Origin: Methanocorpusculum sp. UBA424
GTDB lineage: Archaea; Halobacteriota; Methanomicrobia; Methanomicrobiales; Methanocorpusculaceae
Direction: 5' to 3'
Length of the DNA: 64,000 nt
Assembly (NCBI GenBank): GCA_002498375.1
Contig: DAHC01000011.1
Location: 61,649 to 125,648 of the forward strand
Position numbers and translations under genes: made by a program. Positions 26,138 to 35,678 of the stretch are shown one piece after another; the first letter of the stretch is position 1, and the number at the start of each line of letters is the position of its first letter. Under the pieces are notes generated by a model. The model was not told the origin of the DNA. It was given only the letters and a program-made list of their open reading frames with translations, and searched no databases.

Positions 26138-26262
26138 TGTCTATTATTCATTGCACCTCTTCCATACTTAGAAATATTGCTGATATATCATCTGCTTTCC
26201 AATTATTTTATCATACAAAAAACCCAGATAATACATATCTAATATCCAACCCGTGATAGACT

Positions 26263-28875
26263 ATGGATCTGAAGAGTTTTTGGAACGATGCACGATATCG
26301 TTATGGAATAATCGGGATATCCGTCCTGCTATGCACACTGATCGCATTCCTGATACGGATGATCCCGATGACCGGACTTGCCGGTACCGGGGATATGATC
26401 GCAGGCCCGGATGCGTGGTATAACCTTCGGTTAGTCGAAGTGGCGCTTGCAAATAACTTTGGCTTCATCTTCTTTGAACCAATGACGTTGTATCCGACCG
26501 GACAGGAGATCGTCTGGGGCCCGCTCTTTACCTACATTGCCTCGTTCTTTGCTCTCATCGCAGGAGCCGCAACTCGGGTGGACATCATCACGGCAGTATC
26601 CTGGGCTCCGGCGGTTCTCGGATCACTCATGGTTCCGGTCATGTTCTTCCTTGGAAAAAGGATTGACGACTGGAAAACCGGTGTTATCGCCGCTCTCTTC
26701 ATTGCAGTTATCGGAGGTCAATTCCTCTCTCGTTCACTTTACGGGCATTTTGATCACCACATTGCGGAAACACTCTTCTCCTGTCTGTTCTGCCTTTGCT
26801 ACGTGCTCGCTTTGTATGCACTCAGTGATATAAAAATCGATTTCAAAGAGTTTTCAACATTAAAACTGCCTTTACTCTACGGAGTTATCTGCGGTATCGC
26901 ATACTTCCTCGGACTCCTGACGATGACGACCATGGTCGTCTTTGGTATGTTTGCAGCAGTGTTTACTCTGATCCAGTTCATTCTGAATCAATACTCTGGC
27001 AAATCAACAGAGTATCTCCTCAGTTTGAACGTGGTCACGTTTGTCATTGCTGCACTCGGATTACTGCTGTATGGGATTCGTAATCTCAATTTCGGTTTCA
27101 CAGATTATTCATTAGGTCTGTTTCTCGTGCATATTCTCCTTGTTATCGGTACGATCATACTATATCTTATCTCGCACCTCGTAACAAAGTTCGAAAAACC
27201 CTGGTATTATTATCTGCTCACGCTCGCTCTTCTTCTGGCTGCAGGTTCCCTGCTTCTGGCAGTTGTGCTGCCGGATCTTTTCAGTTCACTTCTCGGAAAT
27301 CTTGCAGGTTTCTTTACTAACAATGCCACGGCCGCGACCGTCCAGGAGATGTCATCATGGTCCTTTGCCAGTGCCGTTTCCGCATACAACTGGGGGATCC
27401 TTCTTGCCGCGGGAGGATTTGTCTGCCTCCTCTGGAATATCTGGAAACGTCAGACCCCTGCAGCTCTCTTTGTTCTCATCTGGTCCCTGTTCATGTTCTT
27501 TGCGACCTGTGCTCACGTACGCTGGGAGTATTACTTTGCCGCAAATGTCGCATTACTTGCAGCAGTATTTGTAGGTTGGGCAATCACCTTTGCAGAAAAA
27601 GATTTGGCGCTGCTTCTTGGAAAACGCACCGGGACCAAAAACCCTGTTGAAGTTTCTGACCAAAAGCAGACTGAAAAAACCAAATCCAAAAATTACACAC
27701 TGCCTCCGTCGGAAAAACCTGATCCAATCAAACTAGCTGTTTGCATAGTCATCCTGATCATCTCTGTCGTATTTGTCGGGTCATCGGCCGCATATGCAGT
27801 TGAACTGAGTTCAGCCTCTGCAAACGGAGGAACTACACAGGACTGGATCGATGCGTGCGAATGGCTCTCTGTAAATACTCCAGACACAGGGGTGGACTAT
27901 CTGACGATCTACGACGAATCCACATTTACGTATCCAAAAGAATCATATGGTGTTCTTTCATGGTGGGACTACGGTCATTACATCACCACCATCGGCAAAC
28001 GGATACCAAACAGTAACCCGTTCCAGGCGGGTGTTGCCGGAGAGTATGGTGTTGCCGCTGTATTAACAAATACTGATGAGTCACAGATTATGGAAAAGCT
28101 GGATCATCTTGGTACAAAATATGTGATGACCGATTATCTGATGGCAAACGGCATCTTTGGAGCAATGGCCATCTGGAATGACACCACGTTACAAACAGCT
28201 CCATATTACTATACGTTCCTTCAAAAGGGCTCAGACGGAACCTATTCCTATGCTTCGGCTGCAACACCCGAGTTCTACGATACCCTGACCGTCAGGCTGC
28301 AGAACTTTGACGGTTCCATGACTGATGCGGGAAGTGTTTACGTAGTAATCGCCGATTCAACTGCAGGATACGGTGCCCCGGTAATCACCTCTATGAAATC
28401 ATATACTGATGCAGACGAAGCATGGACTGCGGCGGAGAATTATAACGCCAACGCCGCAGCCGGAAAACAGGCCTATGTAATCTCGGCTCCTACGGACCTT
28501 ACCAACTACAATCTTCCAAGCGTGAAGGTTCCTGCGCTTCAGCACTTCCGTTTAGTGTATGAATCAACGACTTATGTCGTTGGAGGCTACGTTACCGGAG
28601 CAAATGAAGGCGGAACTGGATATGTAAAAACCTTCGAGTATGTTCCCGGAGCCGTCATCAAAGGAGAGGGGATCATCGAAGTCGATGTTATAACGAACAA
28701 CGGCCGGACCTTCACCTACCGTCAGGAAAGCGTTGATGGACAGTTTGTTGTCCCCTATGCCACCTCGGTAAGTTCCTATGATGTAAAGACCACCGGACTG
28801 TACACAATTGTTGGAACAGGACAGACATTCTCAGTCTCAGAAGAGGCCGTGCAGAACGGTCTGACCATCAACTAA
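26263..28875 (+). CDS. aglB: Oligosaccharyltransferase AglB (STT3)
   Basis: 870 residues. The N-terminal half contains about 12-13 membrane helices, with the first-loop acidic motif AGPDAWYNLR and the later GHFDHHIAE. The soluble C-terminal half begins around residue 520 and contains the catalytic WWDYGHYITTIG motif, preceded by FTYPKESYGVLS. AglB transfers the lipid-linked glycan to Asn in N-x-S/T of secreted proteins on the outer side of the membrane. The C-terminus is all beta-rich. It has its own promoter region (26138-26262), shared with the divergent glycosyltransferase. Length is normal for euryarchaeal AglB. Confidence 0.95.
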   Translation: MDLKSFWNDARYRYGIIGISVLLCTLIAFLIRMIPMTGLAGTGDMIAGPDAWYNLRLVEVALANNFGFIFFEPMTLYPTGQEIVWGPLFTYIASFFALIAGAATRVDIITAVSWAPAVLGSLMVPVMFFLGKRIDDWKTGVIAALFIAVIGGQFLSRSLYGHFDHHIAETLFSCLFCLCYVLALYALSDIKIDFKEFSTLKLPLLYGVICGIAYFLGLLTMTTMVVFGMFAAVFTLIQFILNQYSGKSTEYLLSLNVVTFVIAALGLLLYGIRNLNFGFTDYSLGLFLVHILLVIGTIILYLISHLVTKFEKPWYYYLLTLALLLAAGSLLLAVVLPDLFSSLLGNLAGFFTNNATAATVQEMSSWSFASAVSAYNWGILLAAGGFVCLLWNIWKRQTPAALFVLIWSLFMFFATCAHVRWEYYFAANVALLAAVFVGWAITFAEKDLALLLGKRTGTKNPVEVSDQKQTEKTKSKNYTLPPSEKPDPIKLAVCIVILIISVVFVGSSAAYAVELSSASANGGTTQDWIDACEWLSVNTPDTGVDYLTIYDESTFTYPKESYGVLSWWDYGHYITTIGKRIPNSNPFQAGVAGEYGVAAVLTNTDESQIMEKLDHLGTKYVMTDYLMANGIFGAMAIWNDTTLQTAPYYYTFLQKGSDGTYSYASAATPEFYDTLTVRLQNFDGSMTDAGSVYVVIADSTAGYGAPVITSMKSYTDADEAWTAAENYNANAAAGKQAYVISAPTDLTNYNLPSVKVPALQHFRLVYESTTYVVGGYVTGANEGGTGYVKTFEYVPGAVIKGEGIIEVDVITNNGRTFTYRQESVDGQFVVPYATSVSSYDVKTTGLYTIVGTGQTFSVSEEAVQNGLTIN

Positions 28876-28925
28876 CTTTTTTCCCACACGTTTATCACAA
28901 ACGACTATCTATACTAATCATAAGT

Positions 28926-29201
28926 ATGTTCAAAGTTGGAGAGACCGTACGTTACGGACGGACAGGAACTGTCGGAAAAATCGCAGCGTTTATGGAAGAT
29001 AGGGGGGATACTTTCGCCGAACTTGACAGTACAGGCATGTACTACCGCATAGATCAGCTCACTGCAATCAAAGAAGAGAAAAGGCGTGAGGAAAAAACAC
29101 GTGACTCGGCGCGGGATTTCAAAGAGGAACAGGAAAAAATACGCGATATGCAGGAAAATGCCTGGAGAAATACCGACCAAAGTTGTGAAGGCGGCGGATA
29201 A
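28926..29201 (+). CDS. DUF2098 family small protein
   Basis: 91 residues. The N-terminal part, [20 protein letters not shown] to DQLTAI, is a small beta-barrel typical of DUF2098, a family found mainly in methanogens. A highly charged helix follows ([20 protein letters not shown] and on), probably a coiled coil. The function is unknown. There is no signal peptide or membrane helix. It stands between aglB and the aIF2-gamma operon; a TATA-like TTTATC lies about 35 bases upstream of the ATG. Confidence 0.8.
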   Translation: MFKVGETVRYGRTGTVGKIAAFMEDRGDTFAELDSTGMYYRIDQLTAIKEEKRREEKTRDSARDFKEEQEKIRDMQENAWRNTDQSCEGGG

Positions 29202-29216
29202 TACCATTATCACACA

Positions 29217-29224
29217 CATATATC
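29217..29224 (+). promoter_or_regulatory. Probable TATA box of the aIF2-gamma operon
   Basis: CATATATC lies about 25 bases before the likely start at around 29245. A strong GAGGAGGT ribosome-binding site follows at 29252-29259, so this message has a short leader with an SD sequence, in contrast to tbp1. Confidence 0.5.
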
Positions 29225-29269
29225 AGTGTTGAAGTCAACTATATAGGGTTAGAGGAGGTTTTGGTTTCT

Positions 29270-30505
29270 TTGCATGATCCTACAATACCAAATGTGAATA
29301 TCGGCGTAGTTGGTCACGTTGACCACGGCAAGACTACATTAGTCAGCCAGCTTGCCGGCTCGTGGACAGACCGCCACAGTGAAGAACTGAAGCGCGGGAT
29401 CTCGATCCGGCTCGGGTACGCCGATGCAACGTTTTATAAATGTCCAAAATGCGGGGGGAATGAACTCTGGACAAATACAGAGGCATGCCCAACCTGCAGT
29501 GAAAAACTTGAAGCTGTAAGATCAGTTTCATTTGTAGATGCACCGGGTCATGAAACCCTCATGGCCACGATGCTTTCAGGCTCCGCCATCATGGACGGCG
29601 CGATGCTCGTTATTGCGGCAAACGAACCCTGTCCGCAGCCCCAGACCAAAGAACATCTTATGGCTCTGGAGCTGACAGGCATAAAAAACATCGTCATAGT
29701 TCAGAATAAAATCGATGTTGTTCCGCAAAAGAAGGCTCTGGAAAACTATAAGCAGATCAAAGCATTCGTAAAAGGAACGGTCGCGGAAAACGCACCCATC
29801 ATCCCGGTCTCTGCTCAGAAGAAAATTAACTTCGGCATGCTCCTGGACGCGCTGAACACAACGATCCCTGATATCGAACGTGCAGCAGATGTCGCCCCGA
29901 TAATGCTGATCGCCCGGTCTTTTGATGTGAACCGCCCTGGAAGTTCATGGCGCGATATCAAAGGCGGTGTTATCGGCGGGTCACTCATTCGTGGGGAGTT
30001 CCACGAAGGAGATGAGATAGAGATTCGGCCTGGCAGGCAGTATATGTCGGAAAATAAAGCCAAGTGGGAGCCGATCACCACCAAGATCACCTCGATGAAC
30101 AAGGCATCGCACAAGGTTCAGACAGCAACTCCCGGCGGACTGGCGGCTATCGGTACAAAACTCGACCCGGCGATCACCAAAAGCGACACGCTTGTCGGAC
30201 AGGTTGCCGGTATGGCGGGGTCCCTGCCGCCGGTATGGGACAAACTCAAATTCGATGTCACCCTTATGGAACGGGTCGTTGGTTCATCTGCCGAGCTGAA
30301 CATTGACCCCCTTCGACTCAAAGAACCGCTGATGCTTTCCGTTGGCACCGCCGTTACCGTCGGCATCGTTCTTGCAGTGAAAAAGAATCAGGCTGAGGTA
30401 ATGCTGAAACGTCCGGTCTGCGCGGAACTCGGTTCCAGGATCGCAATCAGCCGTCAGGTTGGAGGCAGATGGCGTTTGATCGGCATGGGTCTTCTGACCG
30501 AGTAA
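29270..30505 (+). CDS. eif2g: Translation initiation factor aIF2 gamma subunit
   Basis: 411 residues from TTG 29270 ([15 protein letters not shown]). The GTPase motifs are [20 protein letters not shown] and NKID; a zinc knuckle [10 protein letters not shown]...CPTC lies between G1 and G3. The gamma subunit carries initiator Met-tRNA to the small ribosomal subunit. The start is set by GAGGAGGT ending at 29259: the TTG at 29270 sits ten bases downstream, whereas the earlier in-frame TTG at 29261 is too close. Domains II and III follow normally. It leads the conserved cluster of translation and transcription genes up to about 35 kb. Confidence 0.94.
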   Translation: MHDPTIPNVNIGVVGHVDHGKTTLVSQLAGSWTDRHSEELKRGISIRLGYADATFYKCPKCGGNELWTNTEACPTCSEKLEAVRSVSFVDAPGHETLMATMLSGSAIMDGAMLVIAANEPCPQPQTKEHLMALELTGIKNIVIVQNKIDVVPQKKALENYKQIKAFVKGTVAENAPIIPVSAQKKINFGMLLDALNTTIPDIERAADVAPIMLIARSFDVNRPGSSWRDIKGGVIGGSLIRGEFHEGDEIEIRPGRQYMSENKAKWEPITTKITSMNKASHKVQTATPGGLAAIGTKLDPAITKSDTLVGQVAGMAGSLPPVWDKLKFDVTLMERVVGSSAELNIDPLRLKEPLMLSVGTAVTVGIVLAVKKNQAEVMLKRPVCAELGSRIAISRQVGGRWRLIGMGLLTE

Positions 30506-30882
30506 CGGTCATCTTAGACACAAACGCTTTGATGATGCCAGCCCAGTTCAATGTTGACCTTTTCGAAGGTCTTCGTGAACTTCTGGGCGCCTATGACGCG
30601 CTCGTACCTGCCGAGGTGGTGTACGAACTGCGCGGTCTTTCGACGGGACGCGGAAAAGATGCGGCAGCTGCGCGGTTTGGTTTGACCGTCGCGGCACGCT
30701 GCACCGTCCTTTCGGAAATGCCGGAAAATATCTCCGTGGATGATAAAGTCATTCGTACTGCAGAGATGTTTAATGGTGTAGTAGTTACCAATGATAGAGA
30801 ATTAAGAAATCGTCTGAGGCAACGCCGTATCCCGGTCATTGTTCTCAGGTCGCGCTGCAAACTAGAATTAATCGGAAAATAA
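30469..30882 (+). CDS. PIN-domain protein (Fcf1/VapC9-like)
   Basis: 137 residues. The PIN acidic residues are visible: Asp in [10 protein letters not shown] (about 14-23), Glu in PAEVVYEL, Asp in DDKVIRTAE and Asp in [12 protein letters not shown]. This is the archaeal Fcf1-like class that commonly follows aIF2-gamma; relatives process rRNA or act as toxin nucleases, and no antitoxin gene is present here. The only start that keeps the first Asp is ATG 30469, with GGAGG just upstream inside the aIF2-gamma gene, so the two overlap by 37 bases. Conserved operon context favours a ribosome-related nuclease. Confidence 0.85.
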   Translation: MAFDRHGSSDRVTVILDTNALMMPAQFNVDLFEGLRELLGAYDALVPAEVVYELRGLSTGRGKDAAAARFGLTVAARCTVLSEMPENISVDDKVIRTAEMFNGVVVTNDRELRNRLRQRRIPVIVLRSRCKLELIGK

Positions 30883-30906
30883 GCAAAACAGGCGAGGAGA
30901 CAAAAT

Positions 30907-31479
30907 ATGTATTATAAACTGAAACTCAACGACAAAGTCAGAGTCCCCCCGGAACGCATGGGTGAAGATCTTAACACCGTTATCCTTGACGTCCTTCAGG
31001 AACAGTTTGAAGGGAGTGTCGACAAAGAGATGGGCATTTTCATCGCAGTCACCGGAGTTAACCGCGTCGGTGATGGTGAGATCATTTACAGCGACGGAGG
31101 AGCATACTATGATGTCGATTTTGAAGCTGTTGTCCTGCGCTTATCCCTTCAGGAAATTATTGAAGGCGTCGTTGTCGAGACAACAAGCTTTGGCGCTTTC
31201 GTGTCCCTTGGACCGATCGATGCCATGCTGCACATGAGTCAGATCTCCGATGAGTACATCGATTATGATGAGAAGAACTCGCGTCTGGTCTGCAAAGACA
31301 GCGGCAGAACGATCGGTGTCGGCGACACACTGCGTGCACGGGTCGTTGCTCTCTCCTTAAACGAACGTGATCCCCGCGAATCGAAGATCGGTCTCACCAT
31401 GCGTCAGCCGGGTCTTGGAACACTTGCCTGGATCGAAGAGGATATGCAGAAAGAGAAGGCAGAGAAGGAGACAAAGTAA
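30907..31479 (+). CDS. rpoE1: RNA polymerase subunit Rpo7 (RpoE')
   Basis: 190 residues. The N-terminal tip domain starts MYYKLKLNDKVRVPPERMG and the C-terminal S1 (OB) domain starts near EGVVVETTSFGAFVSLGPID. Rpo7 forms the polymerase stalk with Rpo4, binding nascent RNA and TFE. A good ribosome-binding site (GAGGAGA at about 30894-30900) precedes the ATG. The stop codon overlaps the ATG of the Spt4/RpoE2 gene by one base. The gene is in the expected archaeal order after the PIN gene. Confidence 0.95.
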   Translation: MYYKLKLNDKVRVPPERMGEDLNTVILDVLQEQFEGSVDKEMGIFIAVTGVNRVGDGEIIYSDGGAYYDVDFEAVVLRLSLQEIIEGVVVETTSFGAFVSLGPIDAMLHMSQISDEYIDYDEKNSRLVCKDSGRTIGVGDTLRARVVALSLNERDPRESKIGLTMRQPGLGTLAWIEEDMQKEKAEKETK

Positions 31480-31697
31480 TGGCAGCAAAACGTTCCACGC
31501 AAAAAAAAGTTCTGCAGGCTTGCCGAAGCTGCCACAAAATTCTTGAGGCGGATAAAACCGTCTGCCCCGAATGTCAGGGCAATGCTTTGACGCCTGAATG
31601 GTTCGGATATCTGGTCATCATCGACTCCCGCCACTCCGATGTTGCGGAAAAGATGAACATTGAATATAACGGCAGATACGCACTCAAGGTAAGATAA
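31479..31697 (+). CDS. spt4: Spt4 / RNA polymerase subunit RpoE''
   Basis: 72 residues. The zinc site is ACRSCHKILEA and VCPECQGN, and the C-terminal part SEWFGY-like TPEWFGYLVIIDSR binds Spt5. Together with Spt5 it forms the universal processivity clamp over the RNA polymerase cleft. The ATG lies in the rpo7 stop, and the next gene starts immediately after its own stop. Length is typical of archaeal Spt4. Confidence 0.94.
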   Translation: MAAKRSTQKKVLQACRSCHKILEADKTVCPECQGNALTPEWFGYLVIIDSRHSDVAEKMNIEYNGRYALKVR

Positions 31698-32183
31698 ATG
31701 CTAACACTCCCGCCAGAAAACCGTTGGCTCTTCAGAGAGCCGTTCGGCACCGTTTTTTCAGATTTTTCCATGGTTCTTCCCTATATAGAGGGAAAGATAT
31801 TCTGTACTGTCGGGGATGTTGTGACCCATAATGCGCTGTCGGCCGGTCTGATCCCGTCGATCGGCGTTATCGACGGATTTACCAAGCGATCTCCCTATCT
31901 GAAAATGCCGGAGATTCAGGGACATATCCTGCATGTGACAAACCCTGCCGGAACGATCACCGACGAGCTGATCGCCGCGCTCCGTCTGGCAATGGATAAG
32001 ATCCCGTGCGTGGTCATGGTCAATGGAGAAGAGGATCTTGCGGTGTTGCCCCTCACAGAAATCCTGCCCGACGGCGCAGTTATTTTATATGGTCAGCCGG
32101 AAGAAGGGATTGTGGTCTGCGAAGTGAACAAGCAGCTTCGCGCGAATGCAAAAAAACTTCTGACCTATTTTGTAAGTCTATGA
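31698..32183 (+). CDS. GTP-dependent dephospho-CoA kinase (DUF359)
   Basis: 161 residues of COG1909/DUF359. The archaeal protein phosphorylates dephospho-CoA with GTP in the last step of coenzyme A synthesis. Conserved stretches include LREPFGTVF-like LFREPFGTVFSD, TVGDVVTHN with the active-site aspartate, IDGFTKRSP and NPAGTITDEL, and NGEEDLAVLP. The gene begins directly after the spt4 stop and lies upstream of rps24e, the standard euryarchaeal arrangement. No P-loop is present, as expected of this non-homologous kinase. Confidence 0.9.
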   Translation: MLTLPPENRWLFREPFGTVFSDFSMVLPYIEGKIFCTVGDVVTHNALSAGLIPSIGVIDGFTKRSPYLKMPEIQGHILHVTNPAGTITDELIAALRLAMDKIPCVVMVNGEEDLAVLPLTEILPDGAVILYGQPEEGIVVCEVNKQLRANAKKLLTYFVSL

Positions 32184-32227
32184 CGCCAGTATTAAATATA
32201 CTGCATTCCAATAATTGTGGGATATCG

Positions 32228-32521
32228 ATGGAGATTAAGATTACCTCTAATACCAGGAACGAGCTTTTAAGCCGTAACGAACTTGCATTCACCGCAAGTT
32301 ATGATGGTGCTACCCCGGCACGTTCAGACATCGGTGCAAAGATCGCAGCGATGCAGAATACCCCTGTTGAAAACCTGATCCTCTCTCCGCTGAAAGGACG
32401 TTTCGGAACCAGAGCCGTAACCGGCGTAGCCCGTATCTATGACACCCCCGAAGCACTCAAAGCAACTGAACGCGAGTTCCTGATTGCCCGCGGACAGCCC
32501 AAGGCAGAAAAGGAGGAGTAA
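32228..32521 (+). CDS. rps24e: Ribosomal protein S24e
   Basis: 97 residues beginning [19 protein letters not shown], with the family stretches GARSD-like [14 protein letters not shown] and [19 protein letters not shown] small-subunit protein shared by archaea and eukaryotes. The frame is open upstream to 32006, but that part overlaps the DPCK gene and is not S24e-like; the ATG at 32228 is preceded by GTGGGATATCG. The S27ae gene follows two bases after its stop. Confidence 0.95.
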   Translation: MEIKITSNTRNELLSRNELAFTASYDGATPARSDIGAKIAAMQNTPVENLILSPLKGRFGTRAVTGVARIYDTPEALKATEREFLIARGQPKAEKEE

Positions 32522-32523
32522 AA

Positions 32524-32706
32524 ATGGCAGCGAAGAAGGTCGTCAAAGCGACACCAAAACGCAGCGAACTTTACACTGTCGATGCCCAGGGAAAAGCAAC
32601 CACCTCTCACCGTGCATGCCCGCGCTGCGGCGCCGGTGTCTTCATGGGTGAACACAAAGACCGGTTTTCCTGCGGAAAGTGCGGATACACCGAGTTTAAG
32701 CAATAA
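32524..32706 (+). CDS. rps27ae: Ribosomal protein S27ae
   Basis: 60 residues with a zinc ribbon [20 protein letters not shown] (the four cysteines are in CPRC and CGKC) and the family end KCGYTEF. It lies after rps24e with a GGAGGAG ribosome-binding site overlapping the end of that gene, in the standard archaeal pair. No ubiquitin fusion is present, as expected in archaea. Confidence 0.95.
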   Translation: MAAKKVVKATPKRSELYTVDAQGKATTSHRACPRCGAGVFMGEHKDRFSCGKCGYTEFKQ

Positions 32707-32718
32707 AATATTTTATCT

Positions 32719-34296
32719 ATGCCCGAAAAAAGGGTCCTCGGCATTGAAGGGACTGCATGGAACTTCAGTGCCGCTGTTTTTGCAGAAGATTTAGTTTGTC
32801 TTCATTCTGCACCGTATGTTCCGCCGACCGGCGGGATCCATCCGCGCGAAGCTGCCCAGCATCATGCTTCTGTCGCGTCCGACGTTATCAGAAAAGCCCT
32901 GGATGAAGCCGGAGAGAACATCGACGCGGTCGCATTTTCCATCGGCCCGGGTCTTGGCCCGTCACTTCGAATCGCGGCCACCACGGCCCGCACACTTGCA
33001 CTGAAGTTTGGCGTGCCTCTTATCGGCGTGAATCACTGTGTGGCCCACGTAGAGATCGGCAGATGGTACACAAAGTTTACCGACCCGATCGTGCTCTACG
33101 CATCGGGTGCAAACACCCAGGTCCTCGGATTCCTGAATGGGAAATACCGGATCTTCGGCGAGACGCTGGACATCGGACTCGGCAACGCGCTCGACAAATT
33201 CGCGCGGAGTCACGACCTCCCGCATCCAGGGGGCCCCATCATCGAGAACCTGGCGAAGAACGGGTCGTACATCCATCTCCCTTACACAGTGAAAGGTATG
33301 GACCTTGCGTTCTCCGGGCTGATGAGCGCCGCAAAGGAAGCGACCATGCGCGGAGCTTCCATGGAAGATGTCTGTTTCAGTTTCCAGGAAACGGCCTTTG
33401 CCATGTGCGTGGAAGTGACCGAACGGGCCCTCGCCCATACGGGAAAGGACGAGGTAATTCTCGTCGGCGGCGTCGGGGCAAATGCCCGCCTGCAGGAAAT
33501 GCTCGCAAAAATGTGCGAAGAGCGCGGAGCAAAATTCATGGCTCCGCCGAGAGTCTACATGGGTGACAACGGCGCGATGATCGCCTACACCGGCAAGATC
33601 ATGCTCGAAGCCGGATCCACTATCCCGATTGCCGACTCCGTCGTGAATCCCGGATACCGCTCGGATCAGGTCGAGGTAACCTGGCGGCACGATGCGGGGG
33701 AGCTCTTTGCACCTGGTCAATCCGAAACCGCCGAGCGCGGTGCGGAGGCTTCGGTCAATCTCACGGATAAGGACGCTGTCAAAACCCGCCTTGCCAAAGG
33801 ATACCGCGTACCGGAACTCGACCGGCATCTCATTACCGAACGAACCCGGGCCGAAGCACGTGCGATTTCTGCAGCAAGACGGGGCGGTGTGCCGGTCCCG
33901 GTGATCCGCGATGTGACTGATCACGAGATCGTCATGGAAAAAATCGACGGAGATGTGCTCAAGTACGTCATGAACGAAGAATACGCCAAAGATGCCGGTA
34001 TCACGGTTGGAAAACTGCACAAAGCAGGAATAACGCACGGGGACCTCACAACCTCGAACATGATCCGGCATAACGGCCGCGTGTATCTGATCGATTTCGG
34101 TCTCTCTCAGATGACCGAAGAGATCGAACCGCGCGGCGTCGATCTGCATGTTCTCTTCCAGACGCTGGAGAGCACAACAGAAGACCCGGCGGCACTCAGA
34201 TCCGCATTCATCGATGGATACTGCGCGGCGTTTTCCGAAGCTGAAAGCGTGATAAGACGCGAACACGAGATAGAACTGCGCGGGAGATACTTATGA
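32719..34296 (+). CDS. Fused Kae1-Bud32 (KEOPS) protein
   Basis: 525 residues. Residues 1-325 are Kae1 (TsaD type), with the metal-binding histidines in GVNHCVAHVEIGR and the nucleotide region VGGVGANARLQEML. Residues about 340-525 are the Bud32 kinase with HGDLTTSNMI and IDFGLSQM. Together with Cgi121 and Pcc1, not in this window, KEOPS makes t6A37 in tRNA. The fusion is common in methanogens and shows no frameshift. It starts 12 bases after the S27ae stop and its TGA overlaps the ATG of the rdgB gene. Confidence 0.94.
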   Translation: MPEKRVLGIEGTAWNFSAAVFAEDLVCLHSAPYVPPTGGIHPREAAQHHASVASDVIRKALDEAGENIDAVAFSIGPGLGPSLRIAATTARTLALKFGVPLIGVNHCVAHVEIGRWYTKFTDPIVLYASGANTQVLGFLNGKYRIFGETLDIGLGNALDKFARSHDLPHPGGPIIENLAKNGSYIHLPYTVKGMDLAFSGLMSAAKEATMRGASMEDVCFSFQETAFAMCVEVTERALAHTGKDEVILVGGVGANARLQEMLAKMCEERGAKFMAPPRVYMGDNGAMIAYTGKIMLEAGSTIPIADSVVNPGYRSDQVEVTWRHDAGELFAPGQSETAERGAEASVNLTDKDAVKTRLAKGYRVPELDRHLITERTRAEARAISAARRGGVPVPVIRDVTDHEIVMEKIDGDVLKYVMNEEYAKDAGITVGKLHKAGITHGDLTTSNMIRHNGRVYLIDFGLSQMTEEIEPRGVDLHVLFQTLESTTEDPAALRSAFIDGYCAAFSEAESVIRREHEIELRGRYL

Positions 34297-34850
34297 TAAC
34301 CGTAGTTACCGGAAATAAAAACAAAGCCGCGGAGGTCGCTGCATTTTTTGATGGAATCGCCGAGGTCTCCCACATCTCCTTCGACTGTATTGAACCGCAG
34401 TCGGACAGCATAACCGAAATTGCCAAGGCAAAGGCAGAGCAGGCATACGCTGCCCTCAAAATCCCGCTGATCGTGGATGACACGGGACTTTTCATTGAAG
34501 CGCTGGGCGGATTTCCCGGTCCCTACGCCGCTTATGTTCAGGACACGCTTGGGAACGCCGGCATTTTACGCCTGATGGAACGCACGCCCAACCGCCGCGC
34601 CTGCTTTGCCACCTCGATCGCCTACATCGATGAGAGAGGCATCGAAACATTCGAAGGCAGAGTCGAAGGCGAGATCACCGATTCTCCTCGGGGAACGGAC
34701 GGATTCGGGTATGATCCCATCTTTTCCGTTCAGGGGCGGACCCTTTCCGAGATGGACATGCACGAGAAAAACACCGTTTCCCACCGCGCTCGTGCCCTAT
34801 TGGCCTTTCGCGAATGGTATATTTCGGCACGGTCTGAACGGAATCGTTAA
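34293..34850 (+). CDS. rdgB: XTP/dITP pyrophosphatase (HAM1/RdgB)
   Basis: 185 residues. The start TVVTGNKNKAAEVAAFF is the nucleotide-binding motif, DDTGLFIEALGGFPGPYAAY the active-site loop and SPRGTDGFGYDPIF the base-recognition loop. It hydrolyses deaminated purine triphosphates so they are not built into DNA or RNA. The ATG overlaps the Kae1-Bud32 stop codon by four bases, as in many methanogen genomes. Confidence 0.94.
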   Translation: MITVVTGNKNKAAEVAAFFDGIAEVSHISFDCIEPQSDSITEIAKAKAEQAYAALKIPLIVDDTGLFIEALGGFPGPYAAYVQDTLGNAGILRLMERTPNRRACFATSIAYIDERGIETFEGRVEGEITDSPRGTDGFGYDPIFSVQGRTLSEMDMHEKNTVSHRARALLAFREWYISARSERNR

Positions 34851-34900
34851 TATGAACAAGAGCATACATACTAGAACTCAATATACGGGGTTATTCATAG

Positions 34901-35044
34901 ATGAGATTCCCAGAAGCAGAAGCCAGACTTCTTAATGTTAAAGTTTGCATGAAATGCAACGCACGTAACGCTGTTCGCGCAACGACCTGCCGCAAATGCG
35001 GCTCGACGTCTCTTCGCCCGAAGAATAAAGAACGCAAAGCATAA
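34901..35044 (+). CDS. rpl40e: Ribosomal protein L40e
   Basis: 47 residues starting [20 protein letters not shown]. Zinc cysteines are in CMKCN and CRKCG, and the tail PKNKERKA is basic. It is a small large-subunit protein that is easily missed because of its size. It lies 50 bases after rdgB; the family length (47-52) and complete cysteine set support it. No ubiquitin fusion is present. Confidence 0.93.
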   Translation: MRFPEAEARLLNVKVCMKCNARNAVRATTCRKCGSTSLRPKNKERKA

Positions 35045-35129
35045 TCTTTCACATACATCTGGTGCGGTAATTATGCACCGTTCCATTTTTGCATGAAAGT
35101 ATCGTTTCTGAAGTAAAGAGCACACCGAC

Positions 35130-35678
35130 ATGAAAGCATCATTTTCCGATTTGACGATGTGGATCATCTCTATCTGTGTGTTTGTCGCTGTTTTTATCTG
35201 TATTATTTGTAATATGGCATTCACCAATACCATCGGATGGCTGGTGTATCCGGTCTGTTCGCTGTTATTCGGGTGGCTTGTTTTAATGCCGATTCTGTAT
35301 TATAAAAAGCGCGGGATAAAAATCTCTTTTGCCATCATCACGGCCCTTGTAATGCCGTTTCTTCTGGTGATCGATCAGTTCGACGACGGAGTCAACTGGT
35401 TCCTTCCAATCGGCGTGCCGGTTTCAGCCACGGGAATCATCTTCATGTGGATACTTTACGGTCTGCTGATCAAACCACGGAGCATCTGGCTCACGCTGCC
35501 GGCCGTTATTTTCCTCAGCGGTCTTGTATGCATCTGCATAGATATGATCGTCAAAAATGCGATCGGAGATGCAGGATTTCCCTGGGGTTATCTTGTTGCC
35601 AGCATTACCAGTTTCCTCGCCATCGTCATCTCGATTTTCGGCTTCGTAATGAAAAAAAGAAGTCTTCAGACCGAGTAA
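35130..35678 (+). CDS. Hypothetical membrane protein with five to six helices
   Basis: 182 residues with hydrophobic segments at about 8-30, 33-55, 63-82, 88-110, 118-140 and 150-174. Between them are short loops with few charges (YYKKRGIK, KPRS). The C-terminus ends in the basic KKRSLQTE. I do not recognise a family, and no catalytic motif is visible. It is monocistronic, convergent with the Bles03-like gene, which it overlaps by 13 bases at the 3' ends. Confidence 0.65.
   Translation: MKASFSDLTMWIISICVFVAVFICIICNMAFTNTIGWLVYPVCSLLFGWLVLMPILYYKKRGIKISFAIITALVMPFLLVIDQFDDGVNWFLPIGVPVSATGIIFMWILYGLLIKPRSIWLTLPAVIFLSGLVCICIDMIVKNAIGDAGFPWGYLVASITSFLAIVISIFGFVMKKRSLQTE

Noticed and set aside
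30469..30882. Toxin-antitoxin module for the PIN gene
   Set aside because: No small antitoxin gene lies on either side; the neighbours are aIF2-gamma and rpo7 in a conserved archaeal order.
32962..34266. A 434-codon minus-strand frame across Kae1-Bud32
   Set aside because: Antisense shadow of a clear gene with intact Kae1 and Bud32 motifs; no domain seen in the translation.
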